A stretch of DNA of 64,000 nucleotides, from contig NZ_LMSG01000012.1 in the NCBI RefSeq assembly GCF_001428335.1, positions 64,659 to 128,658 on the forward strand, written 5' to 3'. A program made the translations under genes and the position numbers. Every line of letters starts with the position of its first letter. Position 1 is the first letter of the stretch. Below the pieces are notes generated by a model. It did no database searches. It was given only the letters and a program-made list of their open reading frames with translations, and was not told the origin of the DNA. Source of the DNA: Arthrobacter sp. Soil762. Its GTDB lineage: Bacteria > Actinomycetota > Actinomycetes > Actinomycetales > Micrococcaceae. Below are positions 63,276 through 64,000 of this stretch, piece after piece.

Positions 63276-64000
63276 TGCGTTCCTACTCCCCCGGCAGCGC
63301 CCGCAGATGCGGCCGGATATGCGTCATGTCCGGTGCCGACGGTGGTGTCGGCTCCGGCGATGGTGGGCTTCTCGCCGCGGAAATTCGCGCAGCAGCCCGG
63401 CCGGCAGACGTCGTACCACGGGCCCAGGCCGGTCACGGCGGGCCGGTCACCGATGTTGTTGGCGAGCGTCCGTTCGGAGATGAGGTCCACCAGGCCGTTC
63501 ACAAACTTCCGGTGCGTGCCCGGGGTGGGTACCCGCGTGGCGGCCAGGCCGAGGTTGCGGCAGGTCTCCAGGGCTTCGGTGTCCAGGTCCCAGACAACTT
63601 CCATGTGGTCGCTGACGAAGCCCAGCGGGACAATGACGATGCCTTTGACGCCCTGGCCCGCCAGGTCGGCGATGGCGTCGTTGATGTCAGGTTCGAGCCA
63701 CGGGACGTGAGGCGCGCCCGAGCGGGACTGGTAGACGAGGGACCAGGGTGCGGTCAGGCCCGACTCGGCCTCCACGCGGCTGATGACTGCTGCGCCGGTG
63801 GCCAGGTGCTGGGCCACGTACGCAGAACCTTCGTCGAACTCACGCGGCTCGTCCGCGGACCGTCCGGCGGCCTCGGCATCCCGGGTGGGGATGGAGTGGG
63901 TGGCAAAAAGGATGTGCACGGGGGCGTCGGGTGTTCCGGCCGCAGTGAGCTGCGCCCGCACGTCCGCCAGGCCGGCCGCGGTGCCTTCAATGAAGGGCTC
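63272..64000 (-). CDS. hemH: Ferrochelatase, partial (5' end beyond the window)
   Basis: C-terminal ~242 residues; the frame continues past the window edge. Visible: THSIPTRDAEAAG, the active-site region LVYQSRSGAPHVPWLEPDI and the GIVIVPLGFVSDHMEVVWDLD segment with its conserved His and Glu. The tail has a cysteine cluster YDVCRPGCCANF, typical of the 2Fe-2S-carrying actinobacterial ferrochelatases. Actinobacteria of this type use coproporphyrin III (CpfC), so the substrate is probably coproporphyrin, not protoporphyrin (inference). Stop overlaps hemC GTG. Confidence 0.93.
   Translation of the reverse strand, partial: EPFIEGTAAGLADVRAQLTAAGTPDAPVHILFATHSIPTRDAEAAGRSADEPREFDEGSAYVAQHLATGAAVISRVEAESGLTAPWSLVYQSRSGAPHVPWLEPDINDAIADLAGQGVKGIVIVPLGFVSDHMEVVWDLDTEALETCRNLGLAATRVPTPGTHRKFVNGLVDLISERTLANNIGDRPAVTGLGPWYDVCRPGCCANFRGEKPTIAGADTTVGTGHDAYPAASAGAAGGVGTQ

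Noticed and set aside
61800..63710. 636-codon plus-strand open frame
   Set aside because: Antisense to hemD, hemC and hemH, which have catalytic motifs; low-complexity Ala/Arg/Ser composition.

Overview
The window is a gene-dense, GC-rich stretch of chromosome from a high-GC actinobacterium, most likely Micrococcaceae (Arthrobacter/Pseudarthrobacter type). The assignment rests on the MtrA/MtrB pair, the AdnA/AdnB helicase-nucleases, a 1000-residue UPF0182 protein, a YlbL PDZ-protease, UvrD2, a SigK/RskA-like pair and an actinobacterial-type heme cluster. I see no insertion sequence, prophage, integron or CRISPR array. GTG and TTG starts and 1-14 base stop/start overlaps are common.

Layout. 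1-7.8 kb: mtrB (cut by the window edge) and mtrA on the minus strand, then a tight plus-strand operon (proline-rich membrane protein, DUF4129, DUF4350, MoxR ATPase, DUF58, DUF4166) that looks like a MoxR-type envelope-maturation module. 7.8-15 kb, minus strand: a MetE-fold protein without cysteines, chorismate mutase, and a complete oligopeptide/dipeptide ABC importer with both ATPases fused. 15-20.8 kb: mnmA and a cysteine desulfurase separated by a ferredoxin-reductase-like flavoprotein on the other strand; a SufR-like regulator divergent from a DoxX-like protein; a lipoprotein. 20.9-24.1 kb: J-domain protein, TrmL-like methyltransferase, SigK-like sigma factor and anti-sigma factor, then a perfect long inverted repeat. 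24.2-31.9 kb: PIG-L deacetylase, etfA/etfB, an HtrA-type protease, and divergently a TPM-domain coiled-coil protein plus PspA. This last part looks like an envelope-stress cluster.

32-46.8 kb: photolyase, an orphan cytochrome b, two tandem initiator tRNA genes each with its own promoter and terminator, then UPF0182, YlbL, a DUF2342 protein, two decayed RibD/dihydrofolate-reductase-like remnants, a YgjP-like metallopeptidase, UvrD2, NudC and a phosphotransferase-like protein. 46.8-54.2 kb: adnB, adnA and an alkyltransferase-like (ATL) DNA-repair gene in one operon. The order UPF0182-YlbL-DUF2342-UvrD2-NudC-AdnB-AdnA resembles the Rv3193c-Rv3202c block of Mycobacterium tuberculosis. 54.3-57.8 kb: a DEDDh exonuclease and a polar amino-acid ABC importer. 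57.9-64 kb, minus strand: heme synthesis genes hemH (cut by the edge), hemC, hemD, hemB, an LLM flavoprotein and hemL.

Most genes are ordinary housekeeping ones. The points most worth a second look are the cysteine-free MetE-like protein, the SufR-like/DoxX regulatory switch with three TCTAAAA sites, the HtrA/TPM/PspA cluster, the phosphotransferase-like protein lacking its second metal-binding aspartate, the collapsed RibD remnants, and three long perfect palindromes (13.2, 24.1 and 57.8 kb).
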